64,000 nucleotides of DNA from CAVPMN01 sp963706425 (GCA_963706425.1 CAVPMN010000020.1:992001-1056000), one strand, 5' to 3'; counted from the stretch's first letter, positions 44,985 through 54,285 are shown. Made by a program: numbers and translations. Notes: generated by a model not told the origin, from the sequence alone.

Positions 44985-45749
44985 TCAGACGTGGTCGGGC
45001 CGCACCAGGGCGTCGGTGCCGCCGTCGGCGAACACCACGCTGCCGTGCACATAGCCCGACACGGGGCTGAGCAGGAACAGCACGAGGTCGGCGATCTCGT
45101 CGGCCTCGGCCCGTCGCCCGAGCGGCACCGGCAGCGCGTCGACCAGCGGGCCGAGCACCGGGTCGTCGATCGAGCCCTGGAGCAGTGGCGTGTTGACCGG
45201 GCCCGGAGCGACCGCGTTGAGACGCACACCGGCCTCGCCCCAAGAACCGGCGCGCAGGCGGACGGCGCGTGCCAGGGCGTGCTTGGTCATGCCATAGACC
45301 GATGCCCCGTCGAATCGGGCCGACGCGGCGAGGGCACCGGCTTCGTCGTGGGCGAGCATGCGGTCGATGAGCTCGGAGTCGTCCATGGGGATCAGCCCGA
45401 TGGAGTTGGACGAGATGGCTACTGCGGCGGGATCGGCCGACTGGCTCAACGCGTCGCGGAGGCCGTCGAGGATCTCGACCGCGCCGAAGTAGTTCACCGC
45501 GACCAGCGCGGCGGTGGGATCGACATGGGGACCGAGCCCGGCACAGGCGACCACACCATCGAGCGGCCCATCGGCCGCAGCCAGCACCCCGGCGATCGCC
45601 GCCTGCCGGCCAGCCGGCGTCGACAGGTCGGCTTCGACCTGCTCGCCCCGGAGGTCGACGCCGATGACGCGGTCCCCCGCTTGGGCCAGTTTGGCGCTGA
45701 CCGCCGCCCCCATGCCCGATGCTGCTCCTGTCACCACGATGGTTCGCAC
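44985..45749 (-). CDS. SDR-family oxidoreductase (hydroxysteroid dehydrogenase-like)
   Basis: A 254-residue short-chain dehydrogenase. From GTG 45749 it shows IVVTGAASGMGAAVSAKL (cofactor), ISSNSIGL with the catalytic serine, YGMTKHALA with Tyr and Lys, and FADGGTDAL at the C-terminus. The NNAG motif is replaced by ACAGLG, and the pattern around GMG recalls bacterial 3-alpha-hydroxysteroid dehydrogenases (inference). It is divergent from the Calx-beta gene, and its stop lies 32 bases from the KstR-like site of the crotonase gene. Confidence 0.85.
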   Translation of the reverse strand: MRTIVVTGAASGMGAAVSAKLAQAGDRVIGVDLRGEQVEADLSTPAGRQAAIAGVLAAADGPLDGVVACAGLGPHVDPTAALVAVNYFGAVEILDGLRDALSQSADPAAVAISSNSIGLIPMDDSELIDRMLAHDEAGALAASARFDGASVYGMTKHALARAVRLRAGSWGEAGVRLNAVAPGPVNTPLLQGSIDDPVLGPLVDALPVPLGRRAEADEIADLVLFLLSPVSGYVHGSVVFADGGTDALVRPDHV

Positions 45750-45881
45750 GATCGGCCACCGTAGTGGGCGGGTGTCGGCCAGATGACACACCCGGCGTCG
45801 CCCGCCCGACATCTCCCACCGGCGGAACGGCCCACCATCGCGAAAGGCACGGAACCGTGCCCCAACGGCGGAGGTGGAACG

Positions 45882-47052
45882 ATGAAACAGCTGATGGCCG
45901 AGCGAGCGCGCCAGGCGACGGTGGCGATCTCGATGGCGTGCCTGATCGCGATGGCAGGTGCCACGCACGCGGCAGGCGCCGTAGAGCCCGCTGCGCCGGC
46001 GGTTCGCCTGTCGGTGAGTGACGTGTTGGTCGTCGAAGGTGACCAAGGGGCCCGGGGGGCGCGCACCACGATCAGCCTCTCGTCTCCCCTCGACGCCGAT
46101 CTCGAGATCTCCTATCGGACGGTCGACGGGAGCGCGGTGGCGGGCAGCGACTACCGGCGCCGCCGGTCGGATCGCGCCTCGGACCACCACCATCCGGGCG
46201 GGCGAGACCTCGAAGGTGGTGCTGAACGTGGTGCGAGGTGACACCACGCCCGAGGCCACCGAGACGTTCCTCGTCGAGGTCACCGGTCTCAGCGATCCCG
46301 ACGTGGTGCCCTACCGCAGCAAAGGTCAGGTGACGGTGATCGACGACGACGGAGGATCGGCCGGCGAGCCGGTTCTTCGCGGCGGCAGTGTCCGCGTGGT
46401 CGAGGGCGACGAGGGCCACACCGTGGTGCCGATGATGCTCGAGCTCAGCGAGCCACTCGACACCGCACTGGTCGTGCACGTCACCACGCTCGATGCCGGC
46501 GCCACCTCCCCCGCCGACTACCGCGCCGTCACGCCGCGACGTCACCTTCCGACCTGGTCGAACCATGCGCTACATCCCGGTCGTCGTGCAGGGCGACACC
46601 CTCCACGAGGGCGACGAGGCGTTCGTGATCGAGCTGGCCACCGATCATCCTGGTGTGTCGGTGGGTGCCGGCCGCGTCGTCGTGGTCGACGACGATCAGC
46701 CGCCGCCACCCGAGCCGCCGGCGATCGAGGTCCCCGGGGCGCCGACCAGTCCCGTCGTGACGAAGCAGAGCACGATCGACTACCGATCACGTGGGGTGCA
46801 CCGGCCGACGACGGCGGTGCACCGGTCACGAACTACCGCGTGACCCGCTTCATCGAGGGCGCCGCGCTCGACACGTGGACGACCGGCGGCGCCCGCACCG
46901 CCACGAGCCTCTGCATCCCCGGCAAGCACTGTCGGTGGGAGATCAAGGCCGTGAACAGCGCCGGCACCGGGCCCGCCCTGGTCACCACCACCGTCTACGA
47001 CGAGTTCCGTCCACCGCCCTGCCGGGAGTGCGGCGGCCCACCCAAGGGCTGA
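45882..47052 (+). CDS. Exported Calx-beta / fibronectin III protein (three frameshifts)
   Basis: About 389 residues. A signal sequence (MKQLMAERARQATVAISMAC, then LIAMAGATHAAGAVE) is followed by two Calx-beta domains: VRLSVSDVLVVEGDQG to VTVIDDDGG, and GGSVRVVEGDEGHT to VVVVDDDQPP. A fibronectin type III domain comes next (PITWGAPADDGGAPVTNYRV), then a CRECGG tail. The frame changes near 46152-46165, 46520-46540 and 46778 while the domains continue, with a net gain of one base. The Calx-beta motifs carry the acidic ends that bind calcium. Surface or secreted adhesion is the usual role. ATG 45882 follows a GGAGGTGG ribosome-binding site. Confidence 0.75.
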
Positions 47053-47087
47053 ACGGTACGACACGTGCGGTCTCGTAGGGTGGGGGC

Positions 47088-47843
47088 ATGGCACTCAGCG
47101 AAGGCACCACGACCGACTCGGCCACGCCGGCTTCGTTCGAACTCGACGGCGAAGAGATCGCCATCCCGGTCGAGGTGCGGTCGGCGAAGATGGTGGCCGC
47201 GCAGTACGTCGTCGACGGTGACGCGGCCCAGGCGCTCATCGACTACTCGGGCCTTCGCGTGGCCCGACAGCTCGGGGGCCGGGCCATGGTCGCCCTGTCG
47301 GCGGTGCAGTACACCGACAACGACCTCGGCCCCTACCACGAGTTCGCGGTCGCCGTGGTGGTCGAACCTCACGACGCACCTCCCGGCTGGCGGCCGTCGC
47401 CCACCAACGTCACGACGCTCATCCATCGCCTGCCGGTGAACCAGTCGTTCACCTGTGCCGTCGGCAAGGGCCTCTGGGGCTTCCCGAAGTGGGTGGCCGA
47501 CATCACCTACGCCGAGACCGACCGCTCCACCATCTGCACGGTGGTCGACGACGACGAGTTCGTCCTGTCGTTCGAGGCTCGTCGCGGCCTGGTGCCCCTG
47601 CCCGCCTCCGACGTCGAGATGGCGTGCTACTCGTGGGACGACGGCGTGCTGCGCCGCACACCGTGGACCACGCGCAGCCGCCGCATGAAGGCCCGCCCCG
47701 GCGGCACCACGCTCACCCTCGGCACCAACCACCCGATGGCCACCGAGCTGCGCGACCTCGGGCTCCCCAAGACGCCGCTGATGACCACGGGCACACCCAT
47801 CATGACGGCCACGTTCGGCGCCCCCGAGGTCGTCGAGGGCTGA
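47088..47843 (+). CDS. Acetoacetate decarboxylase-family protein
   Basis: A 251-residue member of the acetoacetate decarboxylase superfamily. The segment GKGLWGFPKWVADITY matches the GxPK region that holds the Schiff-base lysine in true decarboxylases. Other blocks are YHEFAVAVVV and the C-terminal LMTTGTPIMTATFG. Many actinobacterial homologues are not decarboxylases but act as dehydratases or aldolases on small ketoacids or are of unknown role. It converges on an SDR gene. Confidence 0.8.
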   Translation: MALSEGTTTDSATPASFELDGEEIAIPVEVRSAKMVAAQYVVDGDAAQALIDYSGLRVARQLGGRAMVALSAVQYTDNDLGPYHEFAVAVVVEPHDAPPGWRPSPTNVTTLIHRLPVNQSFTCAVGKGLWGFPKWVADITYAETDRSTICTVVDDDEFVLSFEARRGLVPLPASDVEMACYSWDDGVLRRTPWTTRSRRMKARPGGTTLTLGTNHPMATELRDLGLPKTPLMTTGTPIMTATFGAPEVVEG

Positions 47844-47865
47844 GCCCGCCCCCACGCTCGTCTCC

Positions 47866-47903
47866 GTGGCCGAAACGAGACCGCACGGTCCCGCGTGGGC
47901 CAC
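47866..47903. terminator. Nested hairpin between convergent genes
   Basis: GTGGCC (47866-47871) pairs with GGCCAC (47898-47903), and inside it GACCG-CA-CGGTC (47879-47890) forms a second stem. It lies in the 73-base gap between the stops of the acetoacetate decarboxylase-like gene and the SDR gene. Confidence 0.4.
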
Positions 47904-47916
47904 AGGTTGCAGGTGA

Positions 47917-48684
47917 TCAGTCGCGTTCGAGGGCGTCGATGCGCTTCCAGAGCACCGACGGCACGAAGCGGCGCACGCGCCACAGTGTCGGCGTGCCCCG
48001 TCCCGGAAAGGCGAAGGGCCGGCCCGCGTCGAGGGCGACCTCGATCGAGTCGAGCACCTCCTCGGGACGGATCTTGGGCGTCGACGCCAGCCCGCGCGGG
48101 CCGTGCTCGCCCATCTGATCGAGCATGGGGGTGTCGACCACCGGCGGGCACACGCACACGATGCGCACGCCGCTGCCCTGGTGCTCGTGCCAGAGCGTCT
48201 CGCTGAACGACACGACGGCGGCCTTGGTGGCCGAGTACGCGCCCAGGCGTTGGCTCGGCAGCCAACCGGCGAGCGAGCCGAACTGGACGAGGTCGCCCCG
48301 GCCCCGCTCGAGCATGGCGGGCAGGGTCAGCTTGGTGACGCCGATCAGACCAAGGATGTTGATCTCGACCAGTCGCTCGATCTCGTCCAGCGACTGGTCG
48401 ACGAGCAGGCCGGCAGGGGCGATCGCGGCCGCGTTCACCACCCGGTCGAGCGGCCCGTGCTCGTCGATGAAGCGGGCGACCGCGGAACCGACGGCGTCGG
48501 TGTCGCGCACGTCGCAGACGAACGGGGTGACCTGCGGAACATGTCGGGCGGTGCGCGCCAGCCCGTCCTCGTCGACATCGAGCGCGGCCACCGCAACGCC
48601 TGCGGCCGCCAACCGCCAGGCCGAGAGCTGGCCCATGCCGCTGCCCGCCCCGGTGACCAGCGCGGTGCGGCCCGCGAACGGCAC
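47917..48684 (-). CDS. SDR-family oxidoreductase
   Basis: A 255-residue short-chain dehydrogenase with TALVTGAGSGMGQ (cofactor), VNAAAIAPAG (variant NNAG), VQFGSLAGWL with the catalytic serine and YSATKAAVV with Tyr and Lys. The C-terminal extension (RPEEVLDSIEVALD, PSVLWKRIDALERD) resembles SDRs of lipid metabolism that associate with membranes. The next gene on the same strand starts upstream of it with a two-base gap, so they are co-transcribed. Substrate unknown. Confidence 0.87.
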   Translation of the reverse strand: MPFAGRTALVTGAGSGMGQLSAWRLAAAGVAVAALDVDEDGLARTARHVPQVTPFVCDVRDTDAVGSAVARFIDEHGPLDRVVNAAAIAPAGLLVDQSLDEIERLVEINILGLIGVTKLTLPAMLERGRGDLVQFGSLAGWLPSQRLGAYSATKAAVVSFSETLWHEHQGSGVRIVCVCPPVVDTPMLDQMGEHGPRGLASTPKIRPEEVLDSIEVALDAGRPFAFPGRGTPTLWRVRRFVPSVLWKRIDALERD

Positions 48685-48686
48685 GG

Positions 48687-49211
48687 TCAGTCCGACTTGA
48701 CGCGCGGACGGGCCGCAGCGCGCAGGAGCGACTCGATCGACTCGAGCGTCTCGATCGAGCGGTCGGTCTGAGCCCGCTGCTCATAGACGAGGCGCACCAG
48801 CCAGAACCGCAGGTAGCGGGTGAACGAGTAGCGCACGAAGAGGGCGCCGCCCACGATGATGAGACCGAGACCCACCAGGCCACCCGAGAGCAGATAGGGG
48901 ATCTGCTCGGCGGTGTAGGCCGTGCCCGACGCACCCCACCATCCGATGAAGATGGCGATGAAGCCCAGGATCGGCAGGACCATGCCGCCGATCAGCCAGA
49001 GCCGTTCGGAGCTGTCCTCCGGAGGACGCAGGTGCATACCCGCGATCTCCTCCTTGAACTCCTCGATGCGCTGCGTATTGGTCTCCATCGTTCCTCCCGG
49101 CGCTCGCCGGCTCGGCTGCGCCCCGTTGGCCTTGGTCGTCTTGGTGCCCGCGGTCTTCGGTGCTGGGCTCTTCGGTGCTGCGGTCTTCTTCACGCTCTTG
49201 TCGTCTGCCAT
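48687..49211 (-). CDS. Hypothetical two-helix membrane protein with Lys/Ala/Pro-rich N-terminus
   Basis: A 174-residue protein. Residues 1-41 are low-complexity and positively charged (KSVKKTAAPKSPAPKTAGTK). An alternative start, METNTQRIEEF at residue 42, would remove this part. Two hydrophobic helices (LIGGMVLPILGFIAIFIGWW; YLLSGGLVGLGLIIVGGALF) are followed by a basic, partly coiled C-terminal tail. No family recognised. It sits between the second Liv operon and an SDR, both on the same strand. Confidence 0.6.
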   Translation of the reverse strand: MADDKSVKKTAAPKSPAPKTAGTKTTKANGAQPSRRAPGGTMETNTQRIEEFKEEIAGMHLRPPEDSSERLWLIGGMVLPILGFIAIFIGWWGASGTAYTAEQIPYLLSGGLVGLGLIIVGGALFVRYSFTRYLRFWLVRLVYEQRAQTDRSIETLESIESLLRAAARPRVKSD

Positions 49212-49233
49212 GGTCGGTCCCTCAGGTTCTTCG

Positions 49234-50001
49234 TCATCCGCCCAGATAGGCGCTCGACAACTCGTCTTCCAGTTCGCTCGGATGGCCCACGCGCGTCACC
49301 CGCCCGTGCACCATGATGGCGGCGAGATCGGCCACGCCGAGCACGGTGCGGGCGAACTGCTCGACCACCAGGATCGAGACGCCCTCCGCCGCGACCTGCG
49401 CGACGATGCCGTAGAGCTCCTCGACGACGAGTGGCGCCAGGCCCATCGACAGCTCGTCGAGGAGCAGGAGCGCAGGATCGGTGGCCAGTCCTCGCGCCAG
49501 GGCGACCATCTGCTGCTCACCGCCCGACAGCGTGCCGGCCATCTGCGACCGACGCTCTTTCAGGGCCGGGAAGCGCTCGAAGGCCTCGTGCTCGATCTGG
49601 GCGAGCGACTTCCCGGTGTAGGTCATCATCAGCAGGTTCTCGGTGACGGTGAGGTTCGGGAAGATGCTGCGCCCTTCTGGGATGGTGCACAGCCCGGCGC
49701 GAGCCATCCGGTCGGGAGAGGCGCCGTTCACCCGCCGCCCTGCAACGAAGATCGACCCGCCGGTCGGTGCGACGAGTCCGCTGCACACCGCGATCGTGGT
49801 CGATTTGCCCGCGCCGTTCGGACCGAGCAGGGCGACGACAGACCCCTGGGGAACCCGGAGGTCGACACCGTGGAGCACTTCGATCCGCCCGTACGCAGCG
49901 CGCACGTTGTGCAGCTCGAGCAGCGGCGGGGCGGCGGGCTCGGCCGGAGCGGGACCGTCGACAGGCTCGGTGCCGTCGGGGGCAGTCACTGCGTCGGTCA
50001 C
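49234..50001 (-). CDS. livF: Branched-chain amino acid-type ABC transporter ATP-binding protein (LivF type)
   Basis: A 255-residue ATPase subunit of the second importer. Walker A is GPNGAGKST, the signature is LSGGEQQMVALARGL, Walker B is LLLLDELSMGLAP and the switch region reads LVVEQFARTV, where the expected His is not visible. The C-terminus ends VGHPSELEDELSSAYLGG, the normal LivF ending, which contrasts with the repeat-extended copy at 30584. The start overlaps the livG stop (ATGA). Confidence 0.92.
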   Translation of the reverse strand: MTDAVTAPDGTEPVDGPAPAEPAAPPLLELHNVRAAYGRIEVLHGVDLRVPQGSVVALLGPNGAGKSTTIAVCSGLVAPTGGSIFVAGRRVNGASPDRMARAGLCTIPEGRSIFPNLTVTENLLMMTYTGKSLAQIEHEAFERFPALKERRSQMAGTLSGGEQQMVALARGLATDPALLLLDELSMGLAPLVVEELYGIVAQVAAEGVSILVVEQFARTVLGVADLAAIMVHGRVTRVGHPSELEDELSSAYLGG

Positions 50002-50735
50002 GACGCCTCCAAGGTCATCGGCCCGAGGTAGGCGTCGATCACCGCGGGGTCACGACGCACCTCGTCGGGTGTGCCGTCGGCGATGACCCGACCGAAGTCG
50101 AGCACGAAGATGCGCTCGCACGCGCGCATCACCAGCGACATGTCGTGCTCGACCAGCAGCACTGCCGTGCCACCGGCAGCCACGCTCGCCAACAGGCTCG
50201 ACAAGGTGTCGGTCTCGTGACCATCGAGTCCGGAGGCCGGCTCGTCGAGCAATAACACCTTCGGCTTGGTCACCAGGGCCCGCCCGAGCTCGACCAAGCG
50301 AGCCTGACCCGTGGTGAGCACGTCGGCGCGCTGGTCGGCATAGTCGTGCATGCCGATGAACTCGAGAGTGGCCTCCACGACCGCCTCGGGCGCTTCGGTG
50401 CTCGGTGCCCACCGGCGCGGGATCTCGGCGGCGACCTGGAGGTTCTCACGTGCGGTGAGCGAGCCGAAGAGCTCGAGCCGTTGGAACGTGCGGGCCAGGC
50501 CACGCTGCGCTCGATCGTGTGGTGGCGACCCGGTGACGTCGATGCCGTTGAGCGACACCTGGCCGCGCAACGGGGAGATCAGCCCGGTGATCACGTTGAA
50601 CAGGGTGGTCTTGCCGGCTCCGTTCGGTCCGATGAGCCCGGTGACGCAGCCGGCATCGACCTCGAGGTCCACGTCGGCGAGCGCCATCTGCCCGCCGAAT
50701 CGAACGGCGACGCCCTCAACCTCGAGCAGCGGCAT
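49998..50735 (-). CDS. livG: Branched-chain amino acid-type ABC transporter ATP-binding protein (LivG type)
   Basis: A 245-residue ATPase subunit. Walker A is GPNGAGKTT, the Q-loop region is ARTFQRLELFGSL, the signature is LTTGQARLVELGRAL (variant), Walker B is VLLLDEPASGLD and the switch His is in LLVEHDMSL. Its first 20 bases overlap the 3' end of the fused permease gene, and its stop overlaps livF, so translation of the three is coupled. Confidence 0.92.
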   Translation of the reverse strand: MPLLEVEGVAVRFGGQMALADVDLEVDAGCVTGLIGPNGAGKTTLFNVITGLISPLRGQVSLNGIDVTGSPPHDRAQRGLARTFQRLELFGSLTARENLQVAAEIPRRWAPSTEAPEAVVEATLEFIGMHDYADQRADVLTTGQARLVELGRALVTKPKVLLLDEPASGLDGHETDTLSSLLASVAAGGTAVLLVEHDMSLVMRACERIFVLDFGRVIADGTPDEVRRDPAVIDAYLGPMTLEAS

Positions 50736-52767
50736 CGGCCAGCTCCTCCTCGTCGAGGTCGAGCGCCCGGTCGATCTGGCGGACGTCGTCAGCGGTGAAG
50801 GCGCGGTCGATGCCGAGCATCTCCACGTCGAACGTGCGGCCGCCGGGAACGAGTGGTCGTCGTGGTTCGTGGTCGCCCGCCGGGTGAGAACCTGCGCCGC
50901 GCACGCTGGCGATGGCGGCGTTGCCTCGGGTGATGATCTCGTTCATGGCGCCGTTGGGGTTTCGTCCGAGGCTGATACCGATGAGCCCGGGGGCGATCGC
51001 CAGGAAGTTCGCGAGTGAGGGGATGGCCTCAGCGATCACGGGGAACGAGGCGAAGAGCATGCCGCCGAGGAACGCGCCGCTCACCATGGCGATGCCACCA
51101 GCCATGGCCATCAGCAGGATCGGCAGGCTCTGGAGCGTGTCGTACTGGGTGATCGACGCACTGTTCTGCAGCCCACCCAACATGGCCCCGCCGATGCCGG
51201 CGATGCCCGCCGACAGCACGAACACCTGCAGCTTGGTGACGGTGAGGTTGAGCCCGAGGGTGGCGCATGCAGCCGGACTGTCCTTCATGGCCTGCAACCG
51301 TCGACCGAACGGTCCGAGCCGCAACCACACCACCGCCAGGCCCAGCAGCACGAAGACCGCCGAGAGCAGGATCATGTACGAGCGGTCGCTCTCGAAGTCG
51401 AAGCCGAAGATCGACAGTCGGTCGACGTTGAGTGAGCCGCCGCGGAAGAAGCGGTCCTGGGTGAACACCACCCGGTCCATGAACACGGCGAACGCGAGGG
51501 TCGACAGCGCGAGGTAGATGCCCCGGAGCCGAAGAGCCGGCAGCGCCACCAGCGCGCCGACCAGGCCCGGCAGCACGAACGCAGCCACCAGGCCGAGGGG
51601 GTTTCCGCCACCACCCCAGGTCGACATGGCATACGCACCGAGACCGGCGAAGCTCATCTGGGCCAGCGAGATCTGGCCGCCGTAGCCGGTGAGCGGCACG
51701 AGCGAGAGCATGATGATGGCGAAGGCGAGACCTTTGCTCCACGAGATCGTCTGCGAGCCGCTGAGCAGACCAGAGATGATCGACACCGCGGCGATCACGC
51801 ACGCGCCGGCGATCAACGCGTTGCGCAGCGTCGGTCGAGGCACGCTCTCGCGACTGCGCACCAGGCCGTGCGCGCGCAGCGGCGCCTGCGGCAGCACCAG
51901 CAGCACGATGAAGAGCATGATGACGGGGATGGCGAGTCGCAACGACGTCACCACGTCGATGCCGTCGGGCAGCCAGGTCGGGTTCTCGGGCAGGTAGCCG
52001 ACTGCGTACGACTGCACGAGCCCGAGGATCACGGCGCCGAGGAAGGTGAGGGGCAGGCTCACCAGGCGGCCGACGATGGCGGCCGCATACGCGTTGATGG
52101 TGAGCAGCGTGAGGTTGAGCACCGACAGGCCCAGCCGGTCGGCGATGAGGATGCCGCCGAGCGCCGCGAGCGAGCAGCCGAGCGCCCAGCTGGCCGACGA
52201 GGCTCGTCCAGGATGCCCGCCGTTGAGCTGGAGCAGGCCCCGGTTCGACACGACGGCGCGCATGGCCACCCCGCCACGCGTGTTGTAGAGGAAGAGGCGC
52301 AGGCCGACCGCCACGAGGATCGCCACCACGATGACGACCACCTGGTGGTAGGAGACGAAGACGCCGAACAGCTCGAACTTGCTGCCGGCGAAGAACTCGT
52401 CGACCACCCGGCTCTGGTTCGGTGGCCAGATGATGGGCGCGAGGGCCACCAGGCCGAAGAGCAGACCGACGGTCACCACCGTCTTGGCCACCTCGGAGGT
52501 GCCTTCGAGGCCTCGCATGATCCCCTTGTCGAGCGCCATCCCGAACAACGGAGCCAGCACGAGCAGCACGAGCAGGATGGCGACGAAGGTCGGCACGCCC
52601 CACTCCATGAGCTGCCAGTACGTGAAGGCGCCGAACATGCCGATGGCGCCATAGGCGAAGTTGAAGATGCCCGAGGTCGTGTAGGTGAGCACGAGACCGC
52701 TCGACGTGACCGCGTAGATCGACGCGGTCACCAGGCCGAGGATCGTGTAGGAGAGGAACTCGGTCAC
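50716..52767 (-). CDS. Fused LivH-LivM permease
   Basis: A 683-residue fused permease for the second importer, starting at GTG 52767. The LivH half (about 1-300) contains SGLVLTYTTSGIFNFAYGAI and VAMRAVVSNRGLLQLNGGHP. The LivM half (about 330-640) contains TGYGGQISLAQMSFAGLGAY and RRLQAMKDSPAACATLGLN. A hydrophilic tail of about 50 residues (after GNAAIASVRGAG) includes ADDVRQIDRALDLDEEELAD and is not part of the usual permease. It lies 12 bases after the receptor gene. Confidence 0.9.
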   Translation of the reverse strand: MTEFLSYTILGLVTASIYAVTSSGLVLTYTTSGIFNFAYGAIGMFGAFTYWQLMEWGVPTFVAILLVLLVLAPLFGMALDKGIMRGLEGTSEVAKTVVTVGLLFGLVALAPIIWPPNQSRVVDEFFAGSKFELFGVFVSYHQVVVIVVAILVAVGLRLFLYNTRGGVAMRAVVSNRGLLQLNGGHPGRASSASWALGCSLAALGGILIADRLGLSVLNLTLLTINAYAAAIVGRLVSLPLTFLGAVILGLVQSYAVGYLPENPTWLPDGIDVVTSLRLAIPVIMLFIVLLVLPQAPLRAHGLVRSRESVPRPTLRNALIAGACVIAAVSIISGLLSGSQTISWSKGLAFAIIMLSLVPLTGYGGQISLAQMSFAGLGAYAMSTWGGGGNPLGLVAAFVLPGLVGALVALPALRLRGIYLALSTLAFAVFMDRVVFTQDRFFRGGSLNVDRLSIFGFDFESDRSYMILLSAVFVLLGLAVVWLRLGPFGRRLQAMKDSPAACATLGLNLTVTKLQVFVLSAGIAGIGGAMLGGLQNSASITQYDTLQSLPILLMAMAGGIAMVSGAFLGGMLFASFPVIAEAIPSLANFLAIAPGLIGISLGRNPNGAMNEIITRGNAAIASVRGAGSHPAGDHEPRRPLVPGGRTFDVEMLGIDRAFTADDVRQIDRALDLDEEELADAAARG

Positions 52768-52779
52768 GAGCGGTGCCTG

Positions 52780-54183
52780 TCAGCCGCCTGCCGTGGCACC
52801 CGGGGTGAAGTCGCCGGTGAGCTCCGCAGTGTTGTCGGGTGAGCAGTCGAAGCCCTTCCCGGCCTGGTAGATCTCGGTGTCCTCGTCCTCGAGCGGGTAT
52901 TCGCGCACGAACTTGCCGTCCGAGATCCGCAGCATGATGAAACAACCCGGTGGGATGCGGTCACCTGGATCGCCGGTGCCGTGCATGCCGCCGCCGTCCC
53001 ACGCGTGCGTGTTCGACAGGTTCTCGATCACGCCCTGGCGGGTCACGTTCGACCCGAGTTGCTGCACGGCCGTGGCCCACAGCAACGCAGCCGAGAAGGC
53101 CTGCACGCCGAGCAGCTCCGGGATGGCTCCGGGCACGGCCGCCTCGAGCGCGTCGAGATAGGCGGCCATCGCCGGGTTGCTGTCGGCCTCCTCGAACGGC
53201 CAGACCGTCAGGCGGATGAACGTGCCGTTGGCCGTCTCTCCCGCCTGGTCGGGGTACTTCTGGTTGTAGAAGTTGCTCTCCTGCTCGATGACCGTGGGCT
53301 CGAAGCCCTGCAGGGCCATCTCCTTCTGCAGCGGGATGATCTCCTCGAACGACGAGGTCAGGGTCATGAAGGTGATGCCCTGGTTCTTCATCGACACGAC
53401 CAGCGGGGCCCAGTTGACCTCACCGACATTGGAGGAATCGACATAGGTGAAATCGAATCCGGCCTGCTCATAGGCCTGGATGAGCCGGTTGCTCTGGACC
53501 TCCGTGACGCTGATCTTGGTGCGCAGCGCGGCAGCGTTGGTGATCGCGTCGGGGTAGTTCTCGGCCACCCACTGGGCCGGCCCGACCAGGTACTTGTCGA
53601 CCGGGTTCGGGATCGGCTGGTAGGTGAAGTCAGCGCCGGTCTGCTGCGGGCTCACGGCCGCGGCCGGCACGTTGGGCAGCCCGCAGTCGACCTGGTCCTG
53701 GGCGCCCTGCTCGTCGAGTACGCCGATGCCCCCGACGAGCGCAAGGTCGCTCTGACAGGCGGCCTTCACCTGAGCCTGGTACTCGGTGAGCGCCGCGTCG
53801 CGGAGGTTGACCTTCACCGTCCGACCGTTGATGCCTCCCTGGTCGTTGCACCACTTCTCGAAGGCCTTCATGGAGTCGAAGACGCCCTGGTTGAGCCCGG
53901 GCGCGGCCGCAGTGCCGGGATCGGCGATGGTCGTGATGGCGATCTCCGTGTCGGTCACGCCGACGTCGGTGGCACCTGATGCGTCGCCGGGGCCGCACGG
54001 CGAGGCGAGGGTGCCGAACGTGACTCCCTCGGCCGACCCGCCCGACGTGTCCGCCGGGACCGACGGCTGTGCCGAGCCCTGGCCTCCGTTCGCCGCCTCC
54101 ACATCGGACCTCGACGCACGGGTGCCGCACGCGCCGGCCACGAGGACCAGGGCCAACGCGACGACGAGCAGACGTACCTTCAC
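52780..54183 (-). CDS. Branched-chain amino acid-type ABC transporter substrate-binding lipoprotein
   Basis: A 467-residue receptor for the second importer. The signal ends in lipobox VAGAC (MKVRLLVVALALVLVAGAC, then GTRASRSD). The type I periplasmic fold shows GVTDTEIAITTIADPG, FEKWCNDQGGINGRTVKVNL and VEVQSNRLIQAYEQAGFDF. GTG 54183 follows a GGGGGAAA ribosome-binding site. The ligand is unknown. It differs clearly from the receptor at 26430, so the two importers probably take up different acids. Two TGAC-N5-GTCA boxes lie in its promoter. Confidence 0.88.
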   Translation of the reverse strand: MKVRLLVVALALVLVAGACGTRASRSDVEAANGGQGSAQPSVPADTSGGSAEGVTFGTLASPCGPGDASGATDVGVTDTEIAITTIADPGTAAAPGLNQGVFDSMKAFEKWCNDQGGINGRTVKVNLRDAALTEYQAQVKAACQSDLALVGGIGVLDEQGAQDQVDCGLPNVPAAAVSPQQTGADFTYQPIPNPVDKYLVGPAQWVAENYPDAITNAAALRTKISVTEVQSNRLIQAYEQAGFDFTYVDSSNVGEVNWAPLVVSMKNQGITFMTLTSSFEEIIPLQKEMALQGFEPTVIEQESNFYNQKYPDQAGETANGTFIRLTVWPFEEADSNPAMAAYLDALEAAVPGAIPELLGVQAFSAALLWATAVQQLGSNVTRQGVIENLSNTHAWDGGGMHGTGDPGDRIPPGCFIMLRISDGKFVREYPLEDEDTEIYQAGKGFDCSPDNTAELTGDFTPGATAGG

Positions 54184-54241
54184 CGATTTCCCCCGTTCGG
54201 CAGACTGACAAACCGGAACGCCGCAGGGCGAAAACCGGATG

Positions 54242-54285
54242 TGACGGGTCGTCAGGCTAGCAGAGCCAAAATTGACGGGGTGTCA
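54242..54285 (-). promoter_or_regulatory. Paired TGAC-N5-GTCA boxes in the second Liv operon promoter
   Basis: TGACGGGTCGTCA (54242-54254) and TGACGGGGTGTCA (54273-54285) share the form TGAC-N5-GTCA and start 31 bases apart, three helical turns. On the minus strand a -10-like TAGCCT lies at 54254-54259, so one box covers the start-point side and the other the -35 side. This suits a TetR- or GntR-type repressor acting at two sites. Confidence 0.45.

Noticed and set aside
52780..54183. A plus-strand protein opposite the second receptor gene (52981-53979)
   Set aside because: It is a Leu/Val/Arg/His-rich antisense reading without motifs. The minus strand has a lipobox and a periplasmic binding fold.
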